Shown here: in pieces, positions 7,540-16,084 of the stretch
Position numbering within the stretch: position 1 is the first letter of the stretch
How the letters are laid out: each line of letters starts with the position of its first letter
NCBI GenBank assembly: GCA_002404795.1
Contig: DHKK01000128.1
Span: 1-25,356 of the forward strand
Source: Clostridiales bacterium UBA4696
GTDB lineage: Bacteria; Bacillota; Clostridia; Oscillospirales; Oscillospiraceae
DNA length: 25,356 nt
Direction of reading: 5' to 3'
Notes under the pieces: model-generated
Database searches by the model: none
What the model was told of the DNA's origin: nothing
The model's input: the letters and a program-made list of their open reading frames with translations, nothing else
Made by a program: the position numbers and the translations under genes

Positions 7540-8895
7540 ATGGAACAGAAGCTACCCCGGCTCGTGATCGCCGGGACGAACAGCGGCTGCGGGAAAACGA
7601 CCGTGACCTGCGCCGTTCTGCAGGCGCTGGTGAACCGGGGGTTGCGCGTCGCCGCGGCCAAATGCGGCCCGGATTACATCGACCCCATGTTCCACAGCCG
7701 CATTATCGGCGCGAAAAGCGCAAATCTCGACCCCTTTTTCTTTGACGAGGCGACGCTCCGCTATCTGCTCGCGCAGAACGCCGCGGGCTGCGCCGTCACC
7801 ATCATCGAGGGCGTCATGGGCTACTATGATGGCCTCGGCCTCACCACCACGCGTGCGAGCACCTGGGAGATCGCGCAGAAGACCGCCAGCCCCACGATAT
7901 TGGTCGTGAACGCGCGCGGCGCGGCGCTGTCCGTGCTGGCCGCGGTGCAGGGCTTTCTGCAGTTCCAGCCGCACAGCCGGATCCGCGGCGTCATCCTCAA
8001 CGGCTGCACGGCCATGAGCTACGCGCCGCTTGCCAGAGAGCTCGAAGCGCGCTTCGGCATCAAAGCCTGCGGCTATCTGCCGCGCCTGCCGGAATGCACG
8101 CTCGAAAGCCGCCATCTCGGCCTCGTCACGGCTGCGGAGGTGGCGGATCTGCGCGAAAAGCTGCAGCGTCTCGCCGCCCAGGCGGAAACGAGCATCGATC
8201 TGGACCTGCTCCTGCGTCTGGCAGACGAAGCGCCGCCCCTTGCCGTCTGCCCGCCGCCGCTGCCGGAAGCGGGCGAGCCCGTCCGCATCGGCGTGGCACG
8301 CGACCGGGCGTTCTGCTTTTACTATGAAGACAGCCTCGCGCTCTTATCGTCGCTCGGCGCAGAGCTCGTGCCCTTCAGCCCGCTGGAGGACCCGGCGCTG
8401 CCGGAGGGGCTGCACGGGCTGTACCTCGGCGGCGGCTATCCGGAGCTTTCCGCCGCGCAGCTGAGCGAAAACGCTTCCATGCGCGAAAGCGTCCGCGCCG
8501 CTGTGCAGCGGGGCCTTCCGTGCATTGCCGAATGCGGCGGGTTCATGTACCTGCTGGACGCCATCGGCGATCATCCGATGGCCGGCGCGATCCCCGGCCG
8601 CAGCTTTGACGCCGGGAAGCTCACGCGCTTCGGCTACCTGACGCTGACCGCGCAGCGGGACAATCTTCTTTGCCGCGCGGGCGAGTCGATCGCCGCGCAC
8701 GAATTTCACCGCTGGGACGCGGACGACCCCGGCGAGGCCTTCCTGGCCGAAAAGCCCACCGGCCGCCGCTGGCCCTGTGTCCACGCGACAAAAACGCTCT
8801 ATGCGGGCTACCCGCATTTCCACTTTTACGCGAATCCGGCCTTCGCCGCGAATTTTCTCGCCGCCTGCCGAAAGGAGAAGCACCGCCATGCTTGA
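7540..8895 (+). CDS. cbiA: Cobyrinate a,c-diamide synthase
   Basis: CbiA amidates the a and c side chains of cobyrinate using glutamine and ATP. The 451 residues show the N-terminal dethiobiotin-synthetase-like ATPase domain with the P-loop AGTNSGCGKTTVT (about 11-23), the KCGPDYIDPMFH segment and EGVMGYYDG. A class I glutamine amidotransferase domain follows from about 245, with nucleophile Cys332 (IAECGGFMYLL) and His390 in AHEFHRWD. Length is normal for the family. The ATG at 7540 follows TGAGGAGGGAAC, 11 bases after cbiL. The 3' end overlaps cbiC by 8 bases. Confidence 0.95.
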   Translation: MEQKLPRLVIAGTNSGCGKTTVTCAVLQALVNRGLRVAAAKCGPDYIDPMFHSRIIGAKSANLDPFFFDEATLRYLLAQNAAGCAVTIIEGVMGYYDGLGLTTTRASTWEIAQKTASPTILVVNARGAALSVLAAVQGFLQFQPHSRIRGVILNGCTAMSYAPLARELEARFGIKACGYLPRLPECTLESRHLGLVTAAEVADLREKLQRLAAQAETSIDLDLLLRLADEAPPLAVCPPPLPEAGEPVRIGVARDRAFCFYYEDSLALLSSLGAELVPFSPLEDPALPEGLHGLYLGGGYPELSAAQLSENASMRESVRAAVQRGLPCIAECGGFMYLLDAIGDHPMAGAIPGRSFDAGKLTRFGYLTLTAQRDNLLCRAGESIAAHEFHRWDADDPGEAFLAEKPTGRRWPCVHATKTLYAGYPHFHFYANPAFAANFLAACRKEKHRHA

Positions 8896-9514
8896 GACCT
8901 GCAGACCCATGGACATCGAAGCGCGCAGCTTCGAGATCATCACCGAGCTTCTGGGCGACCGGAAGCTCGACCCGGAAAACGCGCCTGTCATCAAGCGCGC
9001 CATCCACACCACCGCGGACTTTGACTACGCCGACAACCTCGTCTTCTCGCCCCACGCCGTGCGGAAAGGGCTCGAAGCCCTGCGCGCCGGCTGCGATATC
9101 GTCACCGATACCCAGATGGCGAAGGCCGGGATCAACAAGACCATCCTCGCCTCTCTCGGCGGCGAGGTCCACTGCTTCATGTCCGATCCAGACGTCGCAT
9201 CCGAGGCCAGATCGCGCGGCGTGACCCGCGCCTGGGTCTCGATGGCGAAGGCCGCGCAGCTCAAAAAGCCCTGCATTTTCGCCATCGGCAACGCGCCGAC
9301 GGCGCTGGTGTCGCTCGACGCGCTCATGGCGGCGGAGCGGCTCCGGCCCGCGCTGCTGATCGGTGTGCCGGTCGGCTTTGTGAACGTGGTCGAAAGCAAG
9401 GAACTGATCATCGAGGGCTGCCGCGCGCCCTATATCGTCGCCCGCGGGCGCAAGGGCGGCAGCAACGTCGCCGCCGCCATCTGCAACGCCCTGCTCTACC
9501 AGATCCGGCGATAA
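8888..9514 (+). CDS. cbiC: Cobalt-precorrin-8 methylmutase
   Basis: CbiC moves the methyl group from C11 to C12, giving cobyrinate. The 208-residue protein has the family pattern: an IEARSFEII start, then the IKRAIHTTADFDYADN stretch. His40 there matches the catalytic histidine of CobH/CbiC enzymes. The ATDTQMAKAGI-like and GNAPTAL segments follow, then PVGFVNVVESKE. The ATG at 8888, inside the last codons of cbiA, follows AAAGGAG (8873-8879). The longer in-frame extension upstream is within cbiA and is rejected. The next gene starts 1 base after the stop. Confidence 0.95.
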   Translation: MLETCRPMDIEARSFEIITELLGDRKLDPENAPVIKRAIHTTADFDYADNLVFSPHAVRKGLEALRAGCDIVTDTQMAKAGINKTILASLGGEVHCFMSDPDVASEARSRGVTRAWVSMAKAAQLKKPCIFAIGNAPTALVSLDALMAAERLRPALLIGVPVGFVNVVESKELIIEGCRAPYIVARGRKGGSNVAAAICNALLYQIRR

Positions 9515-9515
9515 C

Positions 9516-10643
9516 ATGGAGGAATACATCGTCAAGGACGGAAAAAAGCTCCGTCTCGGCTATACGACCGGCTCCTGCGCCGCCGCGGCGGCAAAGGCCG
9601 CGGCCTACATGCTGCTGACCGGCCGGGAAGCCCCGACAATCGACCTGCTGACGCCTAAGGGCATCGCTCTGACGCTGCCGGTCCTGCAGACGACCCGCGG
9701 CGCGGACTTCGTTTCCTGCGCCATCCGCAAGGACAGCGGCGACGACCCCGACGTGACGCGTGACACGCTGATCTTTGCCCGCGTGCAGAAGACCGACGCC
9801 CCCGGCGTCACGATCGACGGCGGCGCGGGCGTCGGCCGCGTCACAAAGCGCGGGCTCGACCAGCCGGTGGGCGCGGCGGCCATCAATTCCGTCCCCCGCC
9901 GCATGATCGAAGAGAACGTGCAGGCGATCATGCGCCTGTGCGAGTTTCCCGGCGGCCTGTCCGTCGTTATCTCCGTACCCGAGGGCGAGGCGCTGGCCCG
10001 GAAGACCTTCAATCCCCGCCTCGGCATCACCGGCGGTATCTCCATCCTCGGCACGACCGGCATCGTCGAGCCCATGAGCGAGCAGGCGCTCGTCGACACC
10101 ATCCGCGTCGAGCTGCGCCAGCGGCGGGCAGACGGGGCCGACTATATCCTGCTGACCCCCGGCAACTACGGCGCGGACTACATCCGCGGCTCCATCGGCC
10201 TCGACCCGAGGACGGCCGTCCTGACCAGCAACTTCATCGGCGACGCGCTGGAAAGCTGCCGGGAGCTGGGCTTCCGGGGCGCGCTGCTCGTCGGGCATAT
10301 CGGCAAGCTCGTGAAGCTCGCGGGCGGGATGTGGAACACGCACTCCCGCTTCGGCGACTGCCGCATGGAGCTGCTCGCTGCCCACGCCGCGGCGCTGGGG
10401 CTGCGGCAGGAAAAGACGCAGGAGCTGTTGTCCTGCGTCATGTGTGACGATGCGCTTCGCATTTTGCAGGAAGAAGGGCTGTATGCGCCGCTTCTTTCCC
10501 GGCTGGCAGAGCGCATCGAGTTTCACCTGCAGCACAAATGCGGGCCGATGGCCGCCGGTGCGATCGTTTTTTCAAAGGAATACGGCCGCCTGTGCCAGAC
10601 CGCACAGGCGCAGGCTCTGTTGGAGAAAATAAAGGAGAACTGA
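9516..10643 (+). CDS. cbiD: Cobalt-precorrin-5B C1-methyltransferase
   Basis: CbiD methylates C1 of cobalt-precorrin-5B and is a hallmark of the anaerobic pathway. The 375 residues start with the diagnostic RLGYTTGSCAAAAAKAA segment (about 13-29). They continue with GAGVGRVTKRGLDQPVGAAAIN, a VPEGEALARKTFNPRLGI block with TGGISILGTTGIVEPMS, and HIGKLVKLAGGMWNTHS, all typical of CbiD. Length is normal. It starts 1 base after cbiC and ends 1 base before cbiF. The cbiC-cbiD-cbiF-cbiG-cbiH order is common in anaerobic clusters. Confidence 0.96.
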   Translation: MEEYIVKDGKKLRLGYTTGSCAAAAAKAAAYMLLTGREAPTIDLLTPKGIALTLPVLQTTRGADFVSCAIRKDSGDDPDVTRDTLIFARVQKTDAPGVTIDGGAGVGRVTKRGLDQPVGAAAINSVPRRMIEENVQAIMRLCEFPGGLSVVISVPEGEALARKTFNPRLGITGGISILGTTGIVEPMSEQALVDTIRVELRQRRADGADYILLTPGNYGADYIRGSIGLDPRTAVLTSNFIGDALESCRELGFRGALLVGHIGKLVKLAGGMWNTHSRFGDCRMELLAAHAAALGLRQEKTQELLSCVMCDDALRILQEEGLYAPLLSRLAERIEFHLQHKCGPMAAGAIVFSKEYGRLCQTAQAQALLEKIKEN

Positions 10644-10644
10644 A

Positions 10645-11400
10645 ATGGTACATTTTGTCGGCGCCGGGAGCGGCGCGGCCGATCTCATCACCGTGCGCGG
10701 GGCAAGGCTCCTCGGCGAGGCGGACGTGGTCATCTACGCGGGCTCGCTGGTGAACCCGGCGCTGCTGTCCTATACGAAGCCGGGCTGCGAGATTCACAAC
10801 AGCGCGAAAATGACCCTCGAGGAGGTCATTGCCGTCATCTGCGCCGCCGAAGCGGCAGGGAAGACGACCGTCCGCCTGCACACCGGCGATTCCAGCATCT
10901 ACGGCGCGGTACGTGAGCAGTTTGACGAACTGGAAGCGCTCGGCATCGCCTATGATGTCTGCCCGGGCGTGAGCGCCTTCTGCGGCGCAGCCGCGGCCTT
11001 AAAAGCAGAATACACCTTGCCGGATGTCAGCCAAACGGTTATTATAACAAGAGCGGCGGGCCGCACGCCCGTCCCGGCGCGCGAGTCTATCCGTGCCCTG
11101 GCCGCCCACCGGGCGACAATGGTGCTCTTCCTCAGCACCTCGCTCACCGAAAAGCTGCAGGAGGACCTGCTCGCGGGCGGCTACGAAGCGCAGACCCCGG
11201 CCGCCGTCGTGTACAAGGCGACGTGGCCGGAGGAGAAGATCTTCCGCTGCACCGTCGGCACGCTCCACAGGACCGTGACGGAAAACGGCCTGACCAAGAC
11301 ATCCCTGATTGTCGTGGGCGGGTGCCTCGGAGACACCTATCTGCGGTCGCTTCTGTACCATCCGGGCTTTACGACAGAATACAGGGAGGCGACGCAATGA
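10645..11400 (+). CDS. cbiF: Cobalt-precorrin-4 C11-methyltransferase
   Basis: CbiF is a SAM-dependent tetrapyrrole methylase acting at C11. The 251-residue sequence begins VHFVGAGSGAADLITVRGARLL and has AGSLVNPALL. HTGDSSIYGAVREQ is at about 77-90 and PGVSAFCGAAAAL follows the GDxxxYG loop. A C-terminal TKTSLIVVGGCLG strand closes the fold. These match CbiF/CobM, including the VIYAGSLVNP box that separates it from CbiH. GGAG lies 8 bases upstream of the ATG. The stop overlaps the cbiG start (ATGA). Confidence 0.95.
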   Translation: MVHFVGAGSGAADLITVRGARLLGEADVVIYAGSLVNPALLSYTKPGCEIHNSAKMTLEEVIAVICAAEAAGKTTVRLHTGDSSIYGAVREQFDELEALGIAYDVCPGVSAFCGAAAALKAEYTLPDVSQTVIITRAAGRTPVPARESIRALAAHRATMVLFLSTSLTEKLQEDLLAGGYEAQTPAAVVYKATWPEEKIFRCTVGTLHRTVTENGLTKTSLIVVGGCLGDTYLRSLLYHPGFTTEYREATQ

Positions 11401-12407
11401 AGCTCGCCGTCTTTGCCTACACCCGCGCGGGCTGCCGGACGGCCGGGCGCGTCTGCCGGGCTTTGCCGGAGGCGGAGCGCTGCTGCTATGCGCCGTCCCG
11501 GCTCGAAGCGCCGGGCTTTGCCGCGCTGGACGCGGGCGTCTACGGCGAGGCCTTTGCCAATATGGACGCGCTGATCTTTGTCGGCGCCTGCGGCGTCGCG
11601 GTGCGGAGCATCGCGCCCTTCGTCCGCGATAAAAAGACGGATCCGGCTGTTTTATGCCTCGATGAGCGGGCAGACTTCGTCATTCCGCTCCTTTCCGGCC
11701 ACATTGGCGGCGCGAACGCGCTGGCCGCGCGTCTGGCCGGTGCCCTTGGCGCGAAAGCCGTCATCACCACCGCGACGGACGTGAACGGAAAATTCGCCGT
11801 CGACGCCTGGGCCGCGCAGAACGGCTGCGCGATCGAAGACTTTGCGCTTGCCAAACGCTTCGCGGCTGAAATTTTGGAGCACGATCTGCCGCTCTGCAGT
11901 GAATTTCCGGTCTGCCCGCCCCTGCCCGGCGGCGTGGTTGCCGCGGAAAGCGGCCCGTTCGGCGTCTATATCGGCTGCCGGGAGGAAACGCCGTTCGGCG
12001 TGACGCTCCGCCTCATCCCCAGAAAGCTCCGCGTCGGCCTCGGCTGCCGCCGCGGGACCGAGCAGGCGGCCATCGAGGCCGCCGTCTGGCAGGTCTTCCG
12101 GGAGAACCGGCTGGCGCTGGCCGCCATCTCCGGCGTCTCGTCGATCGACCTCAAGCAGGACGAGCCGGGGCTGCTCGCGGCCTGCCGCGCAAACGGCTGG
12201 CAGACCCGGTTTTATTCTGCGGCGCAGCTGCGCGCCGTGCCGGGCAGCTTTACGGGCTCGCGCTTCGTCGCCTCCGTCACAGGCGTGGATAACGTCTGTG
12301 AGCGCGCGGCGCTCTATGGCGGCGGGCGGCTGCTGGTGGGAAAACAGGCGCTTGGCGGCGTGACCGTCGCCGTCGCCGAGGAACCTTGGGAGGTACGCTT
12401 TGGGTAA
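11397..12407 (+). CDS. cbiG: Cobalt-precorrin-5A hydrolase
   Basis: CbiG opens the delta-lactone of cobalt-precorrin-5A and releases the C20 carbon as acetaldehyde, a step unique to the anaerobic route. The 336-residue protein has all three parts. The N-terminal half carries FVGACGVAVRSIAP, DKKTDPAVLCLDE and VIPLLSGHIGGANALA. A variable middle follows. The C-terminal domain starts RVGLGCRRGT and has AISGVSSIDLKQDEPGLL and the final GVDNVCERAAL block. The ATG at 11397 overlaps the cbiF stop by 4 bases. The 3' end overlaps cbiH by 8 bases. Confidence 0.95.
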   Translation: MKLAVFAYTRAGCRTAGRVCRALPEAERCCYAPSRLEAPGFAALDAGVYGEAFANMDALIFVGACGVAVRSIAPFVRDKKTDPAVLCLDERADFVIPLLSGHIGGANALAARLAGALGAKAVITTATDVNGKFAVDAWAAQNGCAIEDFALAKRFAAEILEHDLPLCSEFPVCPPLPGGVVAAESGPFGVYIGCREETPFGVTLRLIPRKLRVGLGCRRGTEQAAIEAAVWQVFRENRLALAAISGVSSIDLKQDEPGLLAACRANGWQTRFYSAAQLRAVPGSFTGSRFVASVTGVDNVCERAALYGGGRLLVGKQALGGVTVAVAEEPWEVRFG

Positions 12408-13131
12408 GGTACAGATCGTGGGCATCGGCCCCGGTAACTTTGAAAATATGACCATCCGCGCCGACCGCGCGCTGGCCGCGTGCGACGTGATCGTGGGCTA
12501 CCCGGTCTACGTCGATCTGGTCAAGGACCGCTATCCCGGCAAGGAGCTGCTTGCCACCCCCATGACGCAGGAGGCCAAGCGCTGCCGCATGGCGCTCGAG
12601 CTGGCCGCGGCAGGGAAGACCGTCTGCCTGGTCTGCTCCGGCGACAGCGGCATCTACGGCATGGCCGCGCTGGTCTATCAGCTGCGCGGCGAGGCGCAGG
12701 AGCCGGAGGTGGAGGCCATCCCCGGCCTCACCGCCGCATGCAGCGGCGGCGCGCTGCTCGGCGCGCCGCTGACGCATGATTTTGCCGTCGTCAGCCTCTC
12801 CGACCGCCTCACGCCGTGGGAGAAGATCGAAAAGCGGCTGCTGTGCGCCGCTGAGGCGGATCTGACCATCGTCTTATATAACCCCGCCAGCCACGGCCGG
12901 CCGGAGCACCTGCACCGCGCGTGCGAGATTTTGCTCCGCGTACTGCCGGAGGACCGGCTCTGCGGCATCGTCCGCTGCATCGGCCGCGAGGGCGAGAGCC
13001 GCCGCGTGCTGACGCTCTGCGAACTCAAAACGGCGCAGGCCGACATGTTCTGCACCGTCTTCATCGGCAACGCCGCCGCGCAGGCGGTCGGCGGGAATTT
13101 TATCACACCGAGGGGATACCGCGATGTATAA
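12400..13131 (+). CDS. cbiH: Cobalt-factor III C17-methyltransferase (ring contraction)
   Basis: CbiH methylates C17 and drives ring contraction. The 243-residue protein opens VQIVGIGPGNFENMTIRAD and has VIVGYPVYVDL and MTQEAKRC. CSGDSGIYGMAALVYQL (about 76-92), IPGLTAACSGGALLGAPLTHDF and VLYNPASHGRPEHL follow. All are typical of CbiH/CobJ. The start is a TTG at 12400, supported by GGGAGG 6 bases upstream and by alignment of the first strand. No suitable ATG exists at this end. Overlaps of 8 bases with cbiG and with the following fusion gene suggest coupled translation. Confidence 0.94.
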   Translation: MGKVQIVGIGPGNFENMTIRADRALAACDVIVGYPVYVDLVKDRYPGKELLATPMTQEAKRCRMALELAAAGKTVCLVCSGDSGIYGMAALVYQLRGEAQEPEVEAIPGLTAACSGGALLGAPLTHDFAVVSLSDRLTPWEKIEKRLLCAAEADLTIVLYNPASHGRPEHLHRACEILLRVLPEDRLCGIVRCIGREGESRRVLTLCELKTAQADMFCTVFIGNAAAQAVGGNFITPRGYRDV

Positions 13132-15106
13132 GCTCTGCGTCTTCGGCGGCACGACGGAGGGCCGCGAGCTGGTCGAATTTTTAAATACCCAGCCCTGCCG
13201 CGTGACGGCCTGCGTCGCCACGGAATACGGCCAGACCCTCCTGCCGGAGGGCGAAAACCTGACTGTCTCGGCCCGGCCCCTGCCGGTCGGGGAGATCGGG
13301 GCCATGCTGCAGGCCGAACACTTTGACCTTGTGATCGACGCCACGCATCCCTACGCCGCGTCGATCACCAGGAGCATCGCGGCCGCCTGCGAAGCGGCCG
13401 GAGTAGAGCACTGGCGGCTGCTGCGCGGCGCGTCCGAAGCGCCGGAGGACGCGGCGTTTGTTGAAAATACGGACGAAGCCGTCCGTTTCCTGTCCGGCAC
13501 GGAGGGGAATATCCTCCTCACGACCGGCAGCAAGGAGCTATCGAAGTTTGCCGCCCTGCCGGACTTTGCTGCGCGCTGCTGGGCGCGCGTGCTGCCGCTG
13601 CCGGCCTCGCTGGAGGCCTGCAGTGCGGCGGGGCTCAGCGCCTCGCATGTGTTCGCCCTGCAGGGCCCGTTCCCGCAGGAGATGGACGAGGCCATGCTGC
13701 ATTGGACCGGCGCGCGCTGGCTCGTCACCAAGGACGGCGGCACAGCCGGCGGCTTTCAGGAGAAGGCCGCCGCGGCCAGGCGCACGGGCGCGCGTCTGCT
13801 CGTCATCGGCCGCCCCGCGCAGGAGACGGGAAGCTCGCTTTCCGAGACTATCGGCGCCCTGTGTGCCCGCTTCGGCTTTGCCTGCCGCCCGCAGGTGACG
13901 ATCGTTGGCATCGGCCCCGGCAGCGAGGCCGCGCAGACCGGCGAGGTCCGCGCGGCGATCTGTGCGGCGGACGCGCTGATCGGCGCGCGGCGGATGCTGG
14001 AGGCCGTCGCCCGGCCCGGTCAGCTGGCGCTGGACGCCATCGCGCCGGAGGCGATCGCGGAGCGCATCCGCGAGCATCCGCAGTGCCGCCGCTTCACCGT
14101 CGTCATGTCGGGCGACACCGGCTTTTTCAGCGGCACGAAGAAGCTCCTGCCGCTGCTGCAGGACTGCGAAACGACCGTGCTTCCGGGCCTCAGCTCGCTC
14201 AGTTATCTCTGTGCCCGCCTTGGCGTCAGCTATGAGTCCGTCTTGCCCGTCAGCCTCCATGGCCGGACGCACGATATCGTCCCGGACGTGCGCCGGAACA
14301 AAACCGTATTCGTCCTCGTCGGCGGCGAGGGCGGCATGGCCGCCCTCTGCCAGCGGCTCACCGAAGCCGGACTCGGCCAGATCCGCGTCAGCGTCGGTGA
14401 GCGGCTGAGCTACCCGGACGAGCGCATCACCCGCGGCACGGCCGCGGAGCTGGCGGAGCAGACCTTCGACAAGCTCAGCGTCGCCCTGCTAGAAAATCCG
14501 ACGCCCGACGCCGTCGTCACCCACGGCCTGCCGGACGAGCGCTTTCAAAGGAGCCTCGCCCCCGGCCATGTCGTGCCGATGACCAAGAGCGAGGTGCGCA
14601 GTGTCTGCCTGTCCAAGCTGCAGCTGACGGCGGACGCCGTCTGCTGGGACGTGGGCGCGGGCACCGGCTCGGTCGCCATCGAGATGGCGCTGCAGGCCGC
14701 GCGCGGCAGCGTCTGGGCCATCGAGCGCGAGGCGGACGCGCGGACACTTCTGGAGCAAAACCGCGCCGCCTTCGGCACGGAAAACCTGCACCTCGTCTCC
14801 GGCAGCGCGCCGGAGGCCTGCCGCGAGCTGCCCGCGCCGACGCACGCCTTCCTCGGCGGCACCGGCGGGCAGGTGCGCGAGATCCTGCAGCTGCTGCTCG
14901 AAAAAAATCCGCGTGTGCGCATCGTGGCGACGGCCGTCACGCTCGAATCCGCCGCCGCGCTGACAGCGTGCATGCGGGAATTCGAGTTCTCTGAATGCGT
15001 CTCGCTGTCCATCGCCAAAGCCCGCGCGGCAGGGCCCTATCACCTGATGGCCGGGCAGAACCCCATCTACATCTTTACGCTGCAGAACGGAGGAAACACG
15101 CCTTGA
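13124..15106 (+). CDS. cbiJET: CbiJ-CbiE-CbiT fusion: precorrin-6A reductase, C5/C15 methyltransferase and decarboxylase
   Basis: One 660-residue protein carries three consecutive enzymes. Residues 1-250 are CbiJ: CVFGGTTEGRELVEFL at the nucleotide-binding end, then VIDATHPYAASIT and LLTTGSKEL. CbiJ reduces cobalt-precorrin-6A. Residues 257-455 are CbiE, a tetrapyrrole methylase with VTIVGIGPGSEAAQTGEVR, VMSGDTGFFSGTKKL and PGLSSLSYLCARLG. It methylates C5. Residues 467-660 are CbiT, a Rossmann methyltransferase with GLPDERF, PMTKSEVRSVCLSKL and the SAM loop WDVGAGTGSVAIEM near 507. CbiT methylates C15 with decarboxylation. CbiE-CbiT fusions (CobL) are well known; an added N-terminal CbiJ is less usual. 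The frame is uninterrupted over all three parts. The start ATG overlaps cbiH by 8 bases. Confidence 0.95.
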   Translation: MYKLCVFGGTTEGRELVEFLNTQPCRVTACVATEYGQTLLPEGENLTVSARPLPVGEIGAMLQAEHFDLVIDATHPYAASITRSIAAACEAAGVEHWRLLRGASEAPEDAAFVENTDEAVRFLSGTEGNILLTTGSKELSKFAALPDFAARCWARVLPLPASLEACSAAGLSASHVFALQGPFPQEMDEAMLHWTGARWLVTKDGGTAGGFQEKAAAARRTGARLLVIGRPAQETGSSLSETIGALCARFGFACRPQVTIVGIGPGSEAAQTGEVRAAICAADALIGARRMLEAVARPGQLALDAIAPEAIAERIREHPQCRRFTVVMSGDTGFFSGTKKLLPLLQDCETTVLPGLSSLSYLCARLGVSYESVLPVSLHGRTHDIVPDVRRNKTVFVLVGGEGGMAALCQRLTEAGLGQIRVSVGERLSYPDERITRGTAAELAEQTFDKLSVALLENPTPDAVVTHGLPDERFQRSLAPGHVVPMTKSEVRSVCLSKLQLTADAVCWDVGAGTGSVAIEMALQAARGSVWAIEREADARTLLEQNRAAFGTENLHLVSGSAPEACRELPAPTHAFLGGTGGQVREILQLLLEKNPRVRIVATAVTLESAAALTACMREFEFSECVSLSIAKARAAGPYHLMAGQNPIYIFTLQNGGNTP

Positions 15107-16068
15107 AATGGTCCCTTTTCGCCCTTTTGATCGGCTTTGGCATCGATCTTATCGTGGGCGACCCGCATGGACTGCCGCACCCCGTTGTCGGGATCGGGAA
15201 GCTGATCTCGCAGCTCGAGCGGCGGTTCCGCGCGCTGTTTCCCAGGACGGCGCGCGGCGAGATATTCGCGGGCGCGTGCATCTGGCTGTGCACGGTGCTC
15301 GTCTCGGCGGGGCTCCCGGCGCTCATCCTCTATGGCGCGCAGCGGGTATCCGTCTATCTGCGCCTCGCGCTCGAGAGCGTGATGTGCTGGCAGATCCTCG
15401 CGGTCAAGTCCTTGAGGGAGGAGAGCATGCGCGTCTATGCCGCCCTGCAGACGGGAAGCCTTCCTGCCGCGCAGCAGGCGGTAAGCATGATCGTCGGCCG
15501 CGATACCGCGCGGCTGGACGCCGCGGGCGTCACACGAGCCGCCGTCGAGACTGTGGCGGAAAACACGTCCGACGGCGTCATCGCGCCGCTTCTGTATCTC
15601 GCGCTCGGCGGCGCGCCGCTGGGCTTTTTCTACAAGGCCGTCAACACCATGGACTCGATGCTCGGCTATGTGGAGCCTCCGTATAAAAATATCGGCCTCG
15701 TCCCGGCGAAGGCGGACGACGTGCTGAATTTCATCCCCGCGCGGCTGTCGGCGCTGTTTCTGCTGGCCGCGGGCGCGATCCTGGGCCTGGACGCGAAGAA
15801 CGGCTGGCGCATCTTCCGGCGCGACCGGTACCGGCACGCGAGCCCGAACTCCGCGCAGACGGAGTCGGTCTGCGCGGGCCTGCTCGGTCTGCGCCTCGCG
15901 GGCGACGCGTGGTACCACGGCGTCCTGCACAAAAAGCCGTACATCGGCGACGAGCGCCGCGCCATCGAGCCGGACGATATCCCGCGCGCCTGCCGGCTGA
16001 TGACGGCCGCAGCCGTCCTTGCCCTGCTCGTGTGCGCGGGGGTCAAAGCGCTCTGCATCTTCCTCTGA
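15103..16068 (+). CDS. cbiB: Adenosylcobinamide-phosphate synthase
   Basis: CbiB joins adenosylcobyric acid to aminopropanol phosphate (or a related amino alcohol) at the cytoplasmic membrane. The 321-residue protein is hydrophobic with several membrane segments. It has the signatures FGIDLIVGDPHGLPHPVVGIG at the N-terminus, VGRDTARLDAAGVTRAAVETVAENTSDGVIAPL near 130-160, and KAVNTMDSMLGYVEPPYKNIG. RHASPNSAQTESVCAGLLG follows. The start is TTG at 15103: GGAGG (15089-15093) is well placed, and TTGA overlaps the preceding stop. The open frame reaches upstream inside the fusion gene but without homology. Confidence 0.94.
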   Translation: MKWSLFALLIGFGIDLIVGDPHGLPHPVVGIGKLISQLERRFRALFPRTARGEIFAGACIWLCTVLVSAGLPALILYGAQRVSVYLRLALESVMCWQILAVKSLREESMRVYAALQTGSLPAAQQAVSMIVGRDTARLDAAGVTRAAVETVAENTSDGVIAPLLYLALGGAPLGFFYKAVNTMDSMLGYVEPPYKNIGLVPAKADDVLNFIPARLSALFLLAAGAILGLDAKNGWRIFRRDRYRHASPNSAQTESVCAGLLGLRLAGDAWYHGVLHKKPYIGDERRAIEPDDIPRACRLMTAAAVLALLVCAGVKALCIFL

Positions 16069-16084
16069 CAAAGGAGACCTGCCT

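Noticed and set aside
9408..10535. 375-codon minus-strand open frame opposite cbiD
   Set aside because: Antisense shadow; cbiD carries all diagnostic motifs on the plus strand.
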